DNA from: Rhizobiales bacterium 64-17
GTDB taxonomy: Bacteria > Pseudomonadota > Alphaproteobacteria > Rhizobiales > Xanthobacteraceae
Direction: 5' to 3'
Assembly (NCBI GenBank): GCA_001899285.1
Contig: MKWA01000007.1
Span: 14,188 to 78,187 of the forward strand
Length of the DNA: 64,000 nucleotides
Shown here: piece after piece, positions 18,148 to 27,113 of the stretch
Numbering within the stretch: position 1 is the first letter of the stretch
Layout: the number at the start of each line of letters is the position of its first letter
Position numbers and translations under genes: made by a program
Notes under the pieces: generated by a model
Told to the model about the DNA's origin: nothing
Seen by the model: the letters and a program-made list of their open reading frames with translations, nothing else
The model's database searches: none

Positions 18148-18935
18148 GCGAGGCAAATCTTCTCACGGTCGACAAGCTCGAAGTCGTTTATCACCGCGCG
18201 GTGACGGCGGTTCAGGGCATCAGCCTGAAGGTTGCGCGCGGGCAGATCGTTGCCGTGCTCGGCACCAATGGCGCGGGGAAATCGACCACGCTGCGGGCAA
18301 TCTCCGGATTCCTCGGCATCGACGATGCACGAGTGACAGATGGCACGATTGTTTTCGATGGGCGGCGGATTGAGAACCGGTCGCCGAACGAAATCACACG
18401 GCTCGGCATCGCGCTGGTGCCGGAGCGTGACAAGGTTTTTCCCAATCTGACCGTGGCTGAAAACCTCGCGGCGCCGTTCGCCCGCGGTGGCCCCGGCGAG
18501 GATGCGATCTACGGCATTTTCCCGCGGCTCGCGGATCTGCGCGGCCGCACGGCGGGGCTTCTCTCCGGCGGAGAGCGGCAGATGCTGGCGATCGCCAGCG
18601 CGCTGATGTGTGGCCCGCAACTCCTGCTGGTCGATGAATTGTCGCTCGGCCTCGCGCCGGTGGCGGTCGAGGACCTGATGCAGCGGCTATTACAAATCCG
18701 CAACGATCTCGGCATCACCATCCTGATCGTCGAGCAGAGTGCAGCGGCGGCGCTGCAGATCGCCGAATACGGCTATGTGCTGGAAAACGGACGCGTCGTG
18801 CTCGACGGCGACGCCGAGCGGCTGCGCAACCATGACGACATCCGCGAATTCTATCTCGGGCAGTCGGTCAATCGCGAACGCCGGAGCTATCGCGATGTGA
18901 AGCAATATCGCCGCAGCCGGAGGTGGTATGGCTGA
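18144..18935 (+). CDS. Liv-type ABC ATPase (LivF-like)
   Basis: 263-residue ATPase. Walker A GTNGAGKST near 38-46, a LivF-type NEITRLGIALVPERDKVFPNLTV stretch (split here by the sequence), signature LLSGGERQMLAIA and Walker B LLLVDELSLGLAP, in which the residue after DE is Leu instead of Pro. ATG overlaps the LivM stop (ATGA); the long in-frame extension to 17574 runs antisense to sense in LivM and is rejected. A tyrosine/arginine-rich C-terminal tail (SYRDVKQYRRSRRWYG) is present. In this operon the LivF-like gene precedes the LivG-like gene. Confidence 0.88.
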   Translation: MSEANLLTVDKLEVVYHRAVTAVQGISLKVARGQIVAVLGTNGAGKSTTLRAISGFLGIDDARVTDGTIVFDGRRIENRSPNEITRLGIALVPERDKVFPNLTVAENLAAPFARGGPGEDAIYGIFPRLADLRGRTAGLLSGGERQMLAIASALMCGPQLLLVDELSLGLAPVAVEDLMQRLLQIRNDLGITILIVEQSAAAALQIAEYGYVLENGRVVLDGDAERLRNHDDIREFYLGQSVNRERRSYRDVKQYRRSRRWYG

Positions 18936-19686
18936 ACTATCCGTCGATAATCTGCGGCTGCGGTTCGGCGGTCTGGTCGTGCTCGACGGCGTGTCGCTCG
19001 CGGTCGAGAGGGCCGAACTGCTCGCGCTGATCGGGCCGAACGGCGCCGGCAAGACCAGCGTGTTCAACTGCATCAGCGGGATTTATCGCGGGGAGGGCGC
19101 AGTGCGCCTGCGCGGCGAGGACATCGCTGGCAAGGCGCCGCACCGCATCGCCCGCCTGGGCATTGCCCGCACGTTCCAGCACGGCGAGCTATTCCCACAG
19201 ATGAGCGTGATCGACAATCTGCTGGTCGGCCGTCATGCCCGTATCGGATATGGGCCGCTCGCCGAGATGTTGTTCCTGTCGCGCGTGCGGCGCGACGAGG
19301 TGCGCCAGCGCGAGAAGATCGAGCAGATCATTGAATTGACGGAGCTGGAGCGCTATCGTAACGCGCCGGTCGGCGGCCTGCCGTTCGGCATCCAGAAAAT
19401 CGTTGGCTTCGCACGGGCGCTGGCGCTGGATTCATCGGTATTGTTGCTGGATGAGCCGTCCGCCGGTCTGAACCGTGAGGAGCGTGAAGACCTGGCGCGC
19501 TTCATCCTGCGCATCAAGCACGATCTCGGCGTGGCGATGATCTGGATTGAGCACGACATGCAGATGGTGGCCGACCTCGCCGATCGCATTCATGTCCTCA
19601 ATTATGGAAAGACCATCGCCGAAGGCGCGCCATCGGCGGTGTTGAACGACCCTCAGGTGATCGAGGCTTACGTCGGCCGCGGTTGA
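18928..19686 (+). CDS. Liv-type ABC ATPase (LivG-like)
   Basis: 252-residue ATPase with Walker A IGPNGAGKTS near 36-45, LivG-typical GIARTFQHGELFPQMSVIDNLLVG, a divergent signature (VGGLPFGIQKIVGFARAL instead of LSGGQ) near 150, Walker B VLLLDEPSAGLN and MIWIEHDM. The altered signature is seen in several LivG-like proteins of this type. It overlaps the preceding gene by eight bases and its last 19 bases overlap the convergent CoxL-like gene. Last gene of the acyl-CoA synthetase-liv operon. Confidence 0.88.
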   Translation: MAELSVDNLRLRFGGLVVLDGVSLAVERAELLALIGPNGAGKTSVFNCISGIYRGEGAVRLRGEDIAGKAPHRIARLGIARTFQHGELFPQMSVIDNLLVGRHARIGYGPLAEMLFLSRVRRDEVRQREKIEQIIELTELERYRNAPVGGLPFGIQKIVGFARALALDSSVLLLDEPSAGLNREEREDLARFILRIKHDLGVAMIWIEHDMQMVADLADRIHVLNYGKTIAEGAPSAVLNDPQVIEAYVGRG

Positions 19687-22031
19687 TCGCCGGCCAATGC
19701 CAGCCGGTCGAGCACATGCTCCGGCGTGAACGGTTGTTCGGTCACCGTGGCGCCGAGCGGCACAAGCGCATCGTTGACCGCGGTCCAGATCGCGGCAGCC
19801 GCGCCGACGGTACCGGCTTCGCCGACGCCGCGTGCGCCGAGTGTGGTCATCGCGGTTGGCGTTTCCACATGGGCGATGCGGATATCTGGCATTTCGCCCG
19901 CCATCGGCACGAGATAGTCGGCAAGGCTTCCGTTCTCGAGCTGGCCATCGGCGCCGTAAATACATTGTTCGTAGAGTGCCGCGCCGATCCCTTGCACGAC
20001 ACCGCCACGAATCTGTTCGTCCACCAGCATCGGATTGATGACGCGGCCGCAGTCATCGACTACCCAGAAATCGAGCACACGGATCGTGCCGAGTTCGGGG
20101 TCGACCTCCACATGCGCAGCCTGGATACCGTTGGCGGCGATATAGGGTGTGTTGCGCGGGGCGAAGCTCTCGACCACTTCCAGATCGGGAATATCGTCGA
20201 GCGGGATGAGGTGCGACCGGAAGCCGACGGTGGTGGCAATATCCGCCAGACTCATTTGCGCAAGCCCGGCGGCGTTGCATACCACGCCGCCCTGAAGCTG
20301 CAGCGAGGCCGGGTCGGCCTGCAGCAGCGAGCCGGCGATGGTCAGGACATTGCTCTTGAGCCGACGCGCGGCACGTAATGTCGCTTCGCCGCCGAGCGCC
20401 ACCCCGCGTGATGCCCAAGCGCCGCCGCCGAGCGGCGTCACTTGCGTGTCGCCGGTGACGATCTCGATCGTGTCCGGCGCGACGCCCAGTTCCTGCGCGA
20501 GAATTTGCAGCAATCCGGTGCGCGTACCCTGGCCCTGATCGGTAACGCTGGTGGCGCAGCGCACCCGGCCATCGGCCTCGACCGTCAGGCGGCAGGCTTC
20601 CTGCGCCGAAACGCGGACGTTCTGCGGACCGTAAAGCTGCGGTCCCACGCCGGTCTGCTCAATGAATGCGGCGAAGCCGATGCCGCGATAGCATTTCTCT
20701 TTGCGTAGCTCCGTTTGCCGGCGGCGCAGGCCGTCATAGTTCATCAACGCCAGCAGGCGGTCGTGACACCGCCGCAGCGAGAGTTGCGATAGCACAATGC
20801 CGGCGGCGGAGCGCGCCGGTTTGTCGTCGGCATCGGTATAGTTGCGGCGGCGGAAGTCGGCCGGATCGAGGCCGATTTTGCGCGCGGCGAGGTCGAGCAA
20901 CTGCTCGGTGACGGTGCAGGCCAGCGGCTGGCCGACTGCGCGCAGAATGCCGCTCGGCACCTTGTTCTGGAAATAGCCACGAACCCGGCCGCGATAATGC
21001 GCGAGCTGATAGGGTGCCGCGATCATGTGCACGGCCTGCAATCCTTCGCCGGCGCTGCCACGCGGGTGTGACGCATAGGCTCCGAATCCGGACAGCACGG
21101 CAACATCCATGGCGAGCAGCTTGCCATCCGTGTCGACGGCCAGCCGCCCGCGCACCCGTGCCTCGCGGGCATGATTATCGCTGACGAAGGATTCCAGCCG
21201 GTCAGCGCAGAACTTCACCGGCCGCCCAAGCAGCACGGCAATGGCGGCGACCGCCATCTCGTCGGGATAGGCGCAGAGCTTCATCCCGAACGCGCCGCCC
21301 ACGTCCGGCGCGACGACGCGCACCGCCGAGAGCGGCAGGCCGAGTTGCGCGGAAAACACCTCGCGCATCTGGTGTGGCGCCTGATGAGAATGCTGTACCA
21401 CCAGCTCCCGCACGCGCGGATCGAAGCTGGCGAGGATGGTGCGCGGCTCCAGTGTCACGCCGGTCTGCCGCGAGAATGTGAAATCATGCTCGACGACGGC
21501 GGCTGCGTCGCGAAATGCGGCATCGGGGTCGCCGGTGCTGATGCCATGATCGAGACCGAGATTGTTCGGCATGCCGGATTTCACCGGCGGCGCATCCTCC
21601 GCGGCGGCGCTGTCCAGGTCGGCTATGGCAGGCAGTTCGGTCCAGTCGATTTCCACCCGTTCGCAGGCGTCTTCGGCCTGGGCGCGTGTTTTGGCGACGA
21701 TGGCGACAACAGCTTCGCCCTGCCAGCAGGCTTCGTCGCGGGCAAGCGGGATTTGCTCCGGTGAGAGATGCGTCGGCAGCAGGGCGAGTCGTGTCTCCCA
21801 GGGCTTGCAGACGGCTGAGAGATCGTCGGCGGTGATGACCGCGATGACGCCAGGCGCTACCCGTGCGGCATCGCAATTCATCCTGTCGATGCGCGCATGC
21901 GGATAGGGGCTGCGCACGAAAGCGATATGGCCGACGTCGCCCGCGTCAATGTCGTCAGTGTAGCGGCCTTTGCCGGCCACCAGACGGGCCGCCTCGCGGC
22001 GGGGGACATTGCGCGGGTCGCCGGAATTCAC
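19668..22031 (-). CDS. Molybdenum hydroxylase large subunit (xanthine dehydrogenase/CoxL family)
   Basis: 787-residue molybdopterin-cytosine-dinucleotide binding subunit. The N-terminus VAGKGRYTDDID, DVGGAFGMK near 230 and the C-terminal catalytic glutamate in GARGVGEAGTVGAAAA near 735 are present. The active-site loop reads ILRAVGQP near 365, neither AYRCSFR of true CO dehydrogenase nor the AYRGAGR of form II, so CO oxidation is unlikely; hydroxylation of a heteroaromatic or aldehyde is expected. It forms an L-M-S enzyme with the next two genes and overlaps the small-subunit gene by four bases. Confidence 0.9.
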   Translation of the reverse strand: MNSGDPRNVPRREAARLVAGKGRYTDDIDAGDVGHIAFVRSPYPHARIDRMNCDAARVAPGVIAVITADDLSAVCKPWETRLALLPTHLSPEQIPLARDEACWQGEAVVAIVAKTRAQAEDACERVEIDWTELPAIADLDSAAAEDAPPVKSGMPNNLGLDHGISTGDPDAAFRDAAAVVEHDFTFSRQTGVTLEPRTILASFDPRVRELVVQHSHQAPHQMREVFSAQLGLPLSAVRVVAPDVGGAFGMKLCAYPDEMAVAAIAVLLGRPVKFCADRLESFVSDNHAREARVRGRLAVDTDGKLLAMDVAVLSGFGAYASHPRGSAGEGLQAVHMIAAPYQLAHYRGRVRGYFQNKVPSGILRAVGQPLACTVTEQLLDLAARKIGLDPADFRRRNYTDADDKPARSAAGIVLSQLSLRRCHDRLLALMNYDGLRRRQTELRKEKCYRGIGFAAFIEQTGVGPQLYGPQNVRVSAQEACRLTVEADGRVRCATSVTDQGQGTRTGLLQILAQELGVAPDTIEIVTGDTQVTPLGGGAWASRGVALGGEATLRAARRLKSNVLTIAGSLLQADPASLQLQGGVVCNAAGLAQMSLADIATTVGFRSHLIPLDDIPDLEVVESFAPRNTPYIAANGIQAAHVEVDPELGTIRVLDFWVVDDCGRVINPMLVDEQIRGGVVQGIGAALYEQCIYGADGQLENGSLADYLVPMAGEMPDIRIAHVETPTAMTTLGARGVGEAGTVGAAAAIWTAVNDALVPLGATVTEQPFTPEHVLDRLALAGDQPRPT

Positions 22032-22510
22032 GATGCGGCCTCGGCACGGCGGGTGGCGATCGCCTCAATGGCGTCGACAATGGCGTGATAGCCGGTGCAG
22101 CGGCAGTAGTTGCCGGAGAGCGCGTCACGGATTTCCGCGCGGTTGGGTTGCGTGCGCGACAGCAATTCTGTCGCGGTCATGAGGATACCCGGCGTGCAGT
22201 AACCGCACTGCAGTGCGTTCCGGGCGACGAATTCCTGCTGCAGATCGGCGATGATGCCGGAGGCAGTCAAGCCCTCCACGGTCTCGATCACTGCGCCGTC
22301 GGCCTGCACGGCGAGCATCAGGCAACTGCGGGCCGAGCGGCCGTCGAGCATCACATTGCAGGCGCCGCACACGCCGTGCTCGCAGCCGATATGGGTGCCA
22401 GTCAGCCTCAGGTGTTGACGCAGGAAATCGGCAAGATGCGTACGTGCGTCGACCTTGGCCGATATGACCGTGCCATTCAACGTTAGAGTGATGGAATGAC
22501 GCTCAGACAT
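22028..22510 (-). CDS. Molybdenum hydroxylase small [2Fe-2S] subunit (CoxS family)
   Basis: 160-residue iron-sulphur subunit carrying two [2Fe-2S] clusters that pass electrons from molybdenum to FAD. Plant-type ferredoxin cysteines are in GCEHGVCGACNVMLDG and SCL (about 40-65), the second cluster in YCTPGILMT and GNYCRCTGYHAIVDAI (about 100-150). Length and motif spacing are normal. It overlaps both neighbours (ATGA and eight bases). Confidence 0.94.
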   Translation of the reverse strand: MSERHSITLTLNGTVISAKVDARTHLADFLRQHLRLTGTHIGCEHGVCGACNVMLDGRSARSCLMLAVQADGAVIETVEGLTASGIIADLQQEFVARNALQCGYCTPGILMTATELLSRTQPNRAEIRDALSGNYCRCTGYHAIVDAIEAIATRRAEAAS

Positions 22511-23384
22511 CTGATGATCGGATACGGGCCCGCCCGAGCATGTCGCGCAACGTGCGCTGCAGCAGCACGGCCGCTTGTTTGCGTTTGGTTTCGCCGCGAC
22601 CCTGCTGGTTATCCATCGGCTCCATGTCGGCGGTCATGGCGCGGGCGGCGTCTGCGAGGGTTGTGTCGGTGCAATCCGCAGCAAGGATAATATCCCGCGC
22701 GCCTGGACTGAGGAGCGGAGCCGGTTCGGAGCCGAAAAACACCACGGACAGATCGTCGAGCGCGCCCACTATGTGCCGCGCGCGAACCGCGACGCCGACC
22801 GTGGCGAAGTCACCGTGGCGTCGGCTGAGTTCGGCAAAGCCGAATATTTGGTTTTTTCGGGCCACAGGGAACAGGATTTCGGTGATCATCTCGTCGTCGT
22901 CGCGCGCTGTCTGATACAGCCCCTGAAAGAAAGCGCGGGCGGACACGGTGCGCGTCGCGCCGCGCTTGTTGAGGACAATTCGCGCATCGAGCGCCACGGC
23001 GACCGCGGGCATCTCCGCGGAGGGGTCGGCGAGGGCGAGGCTGCCGCAGGTGGTGCCGCGGTTGCGAACCGCCATATGCGCGACGTGCGGCATCGCCAGC
23101 GCGATCAGTGGGATGCGCGCCGCCATTAGCGATGATTCCGCAACCTCGGCGTGACGCACCAGTGCGCCGACGCGGATCGCCTCGCCACGATCGGCGATGC
23201 CGCGCAATGACGCGATCCGGTTGATGTCGACCAGCATACCGGGCGACGACAGCCGCATGTTGAGCGTCGGCATCAGGCTCTGTCCGCCGGCCAGTACCTG
23301 CGCCTCGCCGGCATGGTCGGCGAGCAGGGCCAGCGCCCCGTCGAGATCGTCGGGCCGGCGATAGGTGAAAATCGGCGCCTTCAT
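22503..23384 (-). CDS. Molybdenum hydroxylase FAD-binding medium subunit (CoxM family)
   Basis: 293-residue flavin subunit. FAD-binding segments AGGQSLMPTLNMRL near 32-45 and RNRGTTCGSLALADPSAEM near 107-125 are clear, and the start FTYRRPDDLDGALALL is family-typical. The gene lies 27 bases after the TRAP large permease gene, so the hydroxylase and the TRAP importer are one transcript with order M-S-L. The imported compound is probably its substrate. Confidence 0.92.
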   Translation of the reverse strand: MKAPIFTYRRPDDLDGALALLADHAGEAQVLAGGQSLMPTLNMRLSSPGMLVDINRIASLRGIADRGEAIRVGALVRHAEVAESSLMAARIPLIALAMPHVAHMAVRNRGTTCGSLALADPSAEMPAVAVALDARIVLNKRGATRTVSARAFFQGLYQTARDDDEMITEILFPVARKNQIFGFAELSRRHGDFATVGVAVRARHIVGALDDLSVVFFGSEPAPLLSPGARDIILAADCTDTTLADAARAMTADMEPMDNQQGRGETKRKQAAVLLQRTLRDMLGRARIRSSDV

Positions 23385-23411
23385 CGCGGCATGCCTCGGA
23401 TTGTCACGCCG

Positions 23412-24719
23412 TCAGTTTGTCACGAAAGCGGTGACGATGCTCGGAAAGATGAAGATCAGCGCCATCATCAGCATCGTCAGCCAGACATAGGGAATGGCGG
23501 CGCGGTAGATCATGCCGACCGTAATGCCGGGCGGTGCAACCCCCTTGAGCACGAACAGCAACAGGCCGAACGGTGGCGTCAGCAGGCCGATTTGCATGCA
23601 CAGCAGATAGAGGATACCGAACCAGACCAGATCGACGCCCATGCTGCGCAACAGCGGCATGTAGAACGGCAGCGTGATCATCATGATGCTGGTCTGGTCG
23701 ATGAAGAAACCGAGGATCAGCAGGATCGCCAGCATCCCGATCAGCACGGCGGTCGGAGGCAGGCCCGAACTTTCGATCACCGCGACGAGGCCGGCGGTCG
23801 CGCCGGAGAAGCTCAGAAGCTGTGCGAAGGTGGTGGCGCCGACGATGATGAACAGCAGCGAGCCGGAAATCGAGATCGTCCCCATCAGGGACTTCCACAG
23901 ATTTTCGCGGGTCAGGCTGCCGTAGCAGCCAGCAAGGATCACGGTCGCAAGCGCGCCGAGTGCGCTCGATTCGGTCGGCGTCGCCCACCCGCTGGTCATG
24001 CTGACGACGACGATGGCGAATACGCCGATCAGCGGCACCACGGTGATGATCAGATTGACCCACGGATGTCTCTTCGGCGCATTCTCGTCCTCATAGACCG
24101 GCGCGAGCGCCGGGTTGAGCCAGCAGCGCAGCACCACGTAGCCGATGAACAAGGCCGACAGGATCAGGCCGGGGACGATACCGCCGACCAGCAGGCCGGA
24201 GATCGAAATGCCGGCGAGACTGCCAAGCAACACCGCAAGCCCCGAGGGTGGAATCAGGATGTCGACGCCGCCGATCGCCAGGATCGGCCCCATCGCGGTT
24301 TTCGGCTCGTAGTTCCGCTTGAGCATCTGCGGCAGCAGGAGCGAACCGAGCATCGCCGTGGTGGCGATGGTTGAGCCGGAAATCGCCGAGAAGATGGTGC
24401 CGGCCACCAGCGCGACGACCGCGAGACGGCCCGGTACGCGACGGATCACTGCATCGACCGCGTCCACCGATTTCATGGCGAGGCCGGTATGGAACAGCAC
24501 CTCGCCCATGAGCACGAACAGTGGGATCGGCACCAGCGAGAATTGCGCCACCGATAACTGTTCGTTGCGAACCATCTGTTCGAGGCCGGCCCATCCGCCG
24601 AAGATGAGATAGGAGCCGACGATATTGATGATGAAAAAGACGAAGGCGACCGGCAGCGCAGTCAACAGCAGGCCGACCTTCGAGGCGAACATAACCGAGA
24701 GGATGGAAGCCCAGCTCAC
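23412..24719 (-). CDS. TRAP transporter large permease (DctM family)
   Basis: 435-residue polytopic membrane protein with roughly twelve hydrophobic segments, the ion-coupled translocation subunit of a TRAP importer. Family landmarks are FVLMGEVLFHTGLA near 70, the AISGSTIATTAMLGSLLLP region near 115-135, the IPPSGLAVLLGSLAGIS loop and a second half with ILGFFIDQTSIMMITLPFYMP (segment quoted in parts). Overlaps the small permease gene by ATGA. Confidence 0.92.
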   Translation of the reverse strand: MSWASILSVMFASKVGLLLTALPVAFVFFIINIVGSYLIFGGWAGLEQMVRNEQLSVAQFSLVPIPLFVLMGEVLFHTGLAMKSVDAVDAVIRRVPGRLAVVALVAGTIFSAISGSTIATTAMLGSLLLPQMLKRNYEPKTAMGPILAIGGVDILIPPSGLAVLLGSLAGISISGLLVGGIVPGLILSALFIGYVVLRCWLNPALAPVYEDENAPKRHPWVNLIITVVPLIGVFAIVVVSMTSGWATPTESSALGALATVILAGCYGSLTRENLWKSLMGTISISGSLLFIIVGATTFAQLLSFSGATAGLVAVIESSGLPPTAVLIGMLAILLILGFFIDQTSIMMITLPFYMPLLRSMGVDLVWFGILYLLCMQIGLLTPPFGLLLFVLKGVAPPGITVGMIYRAAIPYVWLTMLMMALIFIFPSIVTAFVTN

Positions 24720-25258
24720 GGCATTTCCTCCGGCCGGATGCCCGGCACATGCTCGCTCGGCTCATGCGAAACCGGATGTGTGCTGTTCCACAGTGTCACG
24801 AACAATTCGAGGGCCTGCAGCATCATGGCGAGCGAGGTCAGCGGGATGATCCAGTCCAGCCACCATTGCGGGAAGATCAGATCCTTGAAGATCAGCGTAC
24901 CGTTGCGCGCATTGTCGAGCATGATCGCCGTGCCGACGACGCCGGTGATGATCGAGATCAGCATGATCACGGCCAGCACGCCGAGTTCGACCCGGCGTGC
25001 CGTTTCCGGTGTCGTGCGCGACATGGCGATATCGACGCGGATATGCTCGTTGGTCCGCAGCAGATAGGGCGCGACGAAGAAGGTGGAGATGAACAGCCCG
25101 TATTCCGTCAGCTCGATCGAGCCGACGATCGACGGGAACGAAAACATCCGCAGGATCACCTCGGCGCTGATGCCTAGCGTCATCGCGGCAATCACCGCGA
25201 CGGCCAGCACGCTGAGAATCCGCACCAGCCAACCGTTGAGCCAGAAGATGATCTGCAT
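24716..25258 (-). CDS. TRAP transporter small permease (DctQ family)
   Basis: 180-residue membrane protein with four predicted helices, the small subunit of the TRAP importer. VAVIAAMTLGISAEVILRMF near the N-terminus and the central RTNEHIRVDIAMSR loop are typical of DctQ. Between receptor and large permease genes in the usual P-Q-M order. Confidence 0.88.
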   Translation of the reverse strand: MQIIFWLNGWLVRILSVLAVAVIAAMTLGISAEVILRMFSFPSIVGSIELTEYGLFISTFFVAPYLLRTNEHIRVDIAMSRTTPETARRVELGVLAVIMLISIITGVVGTAIMLDNARNGTLIFKDLIFPQWWLDWIIPLTSLAMMLQALELFVTLWNSTHPVSHEPSEHVPGIRPEEMP

Positions 25259-25294
25259 GCTGCGGATGTCTCGCGCCTGCTGTTTTCGGCTGAT

Positions 25295-26287
25295 TTACTT
25301 GGTGAGCATGCTCTTGAGCTTGTCGATATTGGCCGGGCTCAGTTTCTTCAGGTCATCCCAGTAGACATCGACCGCGACCTTCTTGAATTCGGGACCGAAG
25401 TTCACGCTCTTGATGCCGGCCTTGGCCTGCATGTCGAGCGTCTCCTTGGTCTTGTCGGCGGTGTATTGCTCGTTGGCTTTCTCGAACCAGACAACAGCGT
25501 CGTCGAGCACCTTGCGCTGCGCCGCGGAGAGCGAGTCGTACTTGCTCTTGTTCATGAGGATATTGACGATCACGTTGTAGAAGCCGGGATCGACGCGGAC
25601 CTTGGTGAGCTTTTGCCAGCCGAAGTCGTCGATGCCCCACAGCGGCCAGCCGTAGCCCTGCACCGTGCCGCGCTCCAGCGCGGTGTAGACTTCCGGCGCG
25701 GCAATGTTCGCGCTGGTGATGCCGTAGTGCTTGAACAGCGCGTTATAGTTCGGCTGGCCCCGGAATCGCTGCCCCCGCAGATCGTCAATCTTCGCGACCG
25801 GCATGTCCTTGGTCACGTAGAGATGGAACGGCACGCCCACGCCGTAAGTCGTGAGATAGAACGCGCCAAATCGCTCGGCCGCGAGCTTGCTGAGATAGTC
25901 GTAAGCACCGGATTTGCGCTGCTCAGCCACTGACAGGTCGGAAAGGATTTGCGCGTCGCCCTCGACCATCAGACTTTTGTAATAGGCCGGCGGGATCGAG
26001 GCGATGTCGAGCACGCCGGTCTTCAAAGCTTGGGCTTGGCCATCGGCCGGCACCGCTTCGGGGCCGCCGACGATGCGGATCTGCAACGTGCCCTTGCCGG
26101 TTTCGTTGACGTGATCAACGAAGCGCTTGAACGGAACGCCATAAGTGGTGGAGGGCGGCACGAACACCGCCGCCTTCAGAGTCACTTCCTGCGCCGTCGC
26201 GGCGAGGCCGGACACCAGCAGCGCGCCGATTGCGGCAGCGGCTGTGAGCCGAAGGGACTGGAGGGGGATCCGACGCGAAGCCAGCAT
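25295..26287 (-). CDS. TRAP transporter substrate-binding protein (DctP family)
   Basis: 330-residue periplasmic receptor. Signal peptide with SRR, a hydrophobic core and cleavage after about residue 33 (ATA-QE). The mature part has VFVPPSTTYGVPFKRFVDHV, GAFYLTTYGVG, and the conserved TRAP arginine region LRGQRFRGQPNYNALFKHYG. ATG 26287 is chosen because AAGGAG sits eight bases upstream; the TTG at 26293 is too close to it. First gene of the TRAP-hydroxylase operon, facing a 427-base regulatory region. Confidence 0.9.
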   Translation of the reverse strand: MLASRRIPLQSLRLTAAAAIGALLVSGLAATAQEVTLKAAVFVPPSTTYGVPFKRFVDHVNETGKGTLQIRIVGGPEAVPADGQAQALKTGVLDIASIPPAYYKSLMVEGDAQILSDLSVAEQRKSGAYDYLSKLAAERFGAFYLTTYGVGVPFHLYVTKDMPVAKIDDLRGQRFRGQPNYNALFKHYGITSANIAAPEVYTALERGTVQGYGWPLWGIDDFGWQKLTKVRVDPGFYNVIVNILMNKSKYDSLSAAQRKVLDDAVVWFEKANEQYTADKTKETLDMQAKAGIKSVNFGPEFKKVAVDVYWDDLKKLSPANIDKLKSMLTK

Positions 26288-26714
26288 AATCAAATCTCCT
26301 TCGGTTTAGAAAAAATACAGGCTCGCTACCATCTTATTAGTCTAAAATACCGTCAAGATACTTCGTGCGCCAAAAGCGAATTTAATTTCGGCAAATATTT
26401 GCGGCGCTGCAACAAAATGCTGCACATGCGCCCGCACCGGCGATAATGGAAGCGCGCGTATTTTGCTGCTGCAGCATCGTTGTCAAAAACAACTGCTGTA
26501 TCGTTGTTTTTCGCTTCATCAGGGCGAATTTCGCCGGGCGAAGTCATTGTCGCGAGAGGGAAATTGCCGAATGGACCGGCACGGCGCAGCCCGTCGTTCG
26601 ATTTTATTTGTTCAAAACCGAAGAAGATTATATCGTGCGGATACTGTTATCGTCTTTCGATCGCTGTTTCCCGTTCCCAGTATTGGGTCATTGCCAGCCA
26701 CAACGGAGACCGTC
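26288..26714. other. Long low-GC divergent intergenic region
   Basis: 427 bases between the TRAP receptor gene and the VOC gene, clearly richer in A and T than the rest of the window and without a convincing gene. It should hold both divergent promoters. It contains the hairpin described at 26472-26498, a GGCGAA/TTCGCC inverted repeat with one base between (26523-26535), and a TTAGTCTAA palindrome near 26337-26345. Short open frames across it have no family features. Confidence 0.6.
26472..26498. promoter_or_regulatory. AT-rich inverted repeat, candidate operator or leader hairpin
   Basis: CAGCA (26472-26476) and GTTGT (26479-26483) pair with ACAAC (26489-26493) and TGCTG (26494-26498) around a CAAAA loop, ten pairs with one two-base bulge. 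It lies about 185 bases upstream of the TRAP receptor start and 217 upstream of the VOC start. It may be the target of the TetR protein encoded at 30158 or a leader structure. Confidence 0.45.
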
Positions 26715-27113
26715 ATGGGCAAGATCAGGCATATCGCCATCCAGGTACCCGATCTCGAAAAGGCCGCGGCCTTCTATGAGAACGTATTCGATCTTCAGCG
26801 CGTCAGTGCCACCGAGAGCCCGATCGGCAATGCCGTGTCGCTGTCCGACGGTGTCGTCAATCTGACCTTGCTGCATTTCCCCGAAGGTACCAAGGGCGGC
26901 AAGGGCGGCCCCGATTGGGCCGGGCTGCATCATATCGGTTTCCTCGTCGAGGACGAGGACAAGATCGCCGACAAGATCAAGCAGAATGGCGGCGAATTCT
27001 TCATGCAGTTGCCGAAGTATCCCGGCGTGGATGCCGAGAAGAAATACAAGGACGTCAACGGCGTCGTGTTCGATGTCTCGCCGCACGACTGGCGTCAGAC
27101 GAAAGAAGGATGA
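26715..27113 (+). CDS. VOC superfamily protein (glyoxalase/dioxygenase/epimerase fold)
   Basis: 132-residue vicinal-oxygen-chelate protein with two beta-alpha-beta-beta-beta modules: RHIAIQVPDLEKAAAFYENVF at the N-terminus (parted: metal His6) and HHIGFLVEDEDKIADKI near 75-90. The third usual metal position reads VVFDVSP near 122-128, with Asp instead of Glu. Short VOC proteins of this kind include methylmalonyl-CoA epimerases, glyoxalases and ring-cleavage dioxygenases; I cannot choose. ATG preceded by GGAG; longer upstream frames are intergenic. First gene of the Rieske operon, coupled to the next gene by ATGA. Confidence 0.85.
   Translation: MGKIRHIAIQVPDLEKAAAFYENVFDLQRVSATESPIGNAVSLSDGVVNLTLLHFPEGTKGGKGGPDWAGLHHIGFLVEDEDKIADKIKQNGGEFFMQLPKYPGVDAEKKYKDVNGVVFDVSPHDWRQTKEG

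Noticed and set aside
19668-23384. Carbon monoxide dehydrogenase (coxMSL).
   Set aside because: The large subunit lacks the AYRCSFR loop needed for the Cu-Mo site, so only the broader molybdenum hydroxylase family is claimed.
23313-24374. 353-codon plus-strand open frame over the TRAP permease.
   Set aside because: Antisense to dctM; composition is low-complexity His/Gln/Asp/Arg.
26463-26714. Longer VOC protein or small upstream gene in the low-GC gap.
   Set aside because: The upstream codons show no family likeness and no ribosome site, and the VOC fold begins exactly at 26715.
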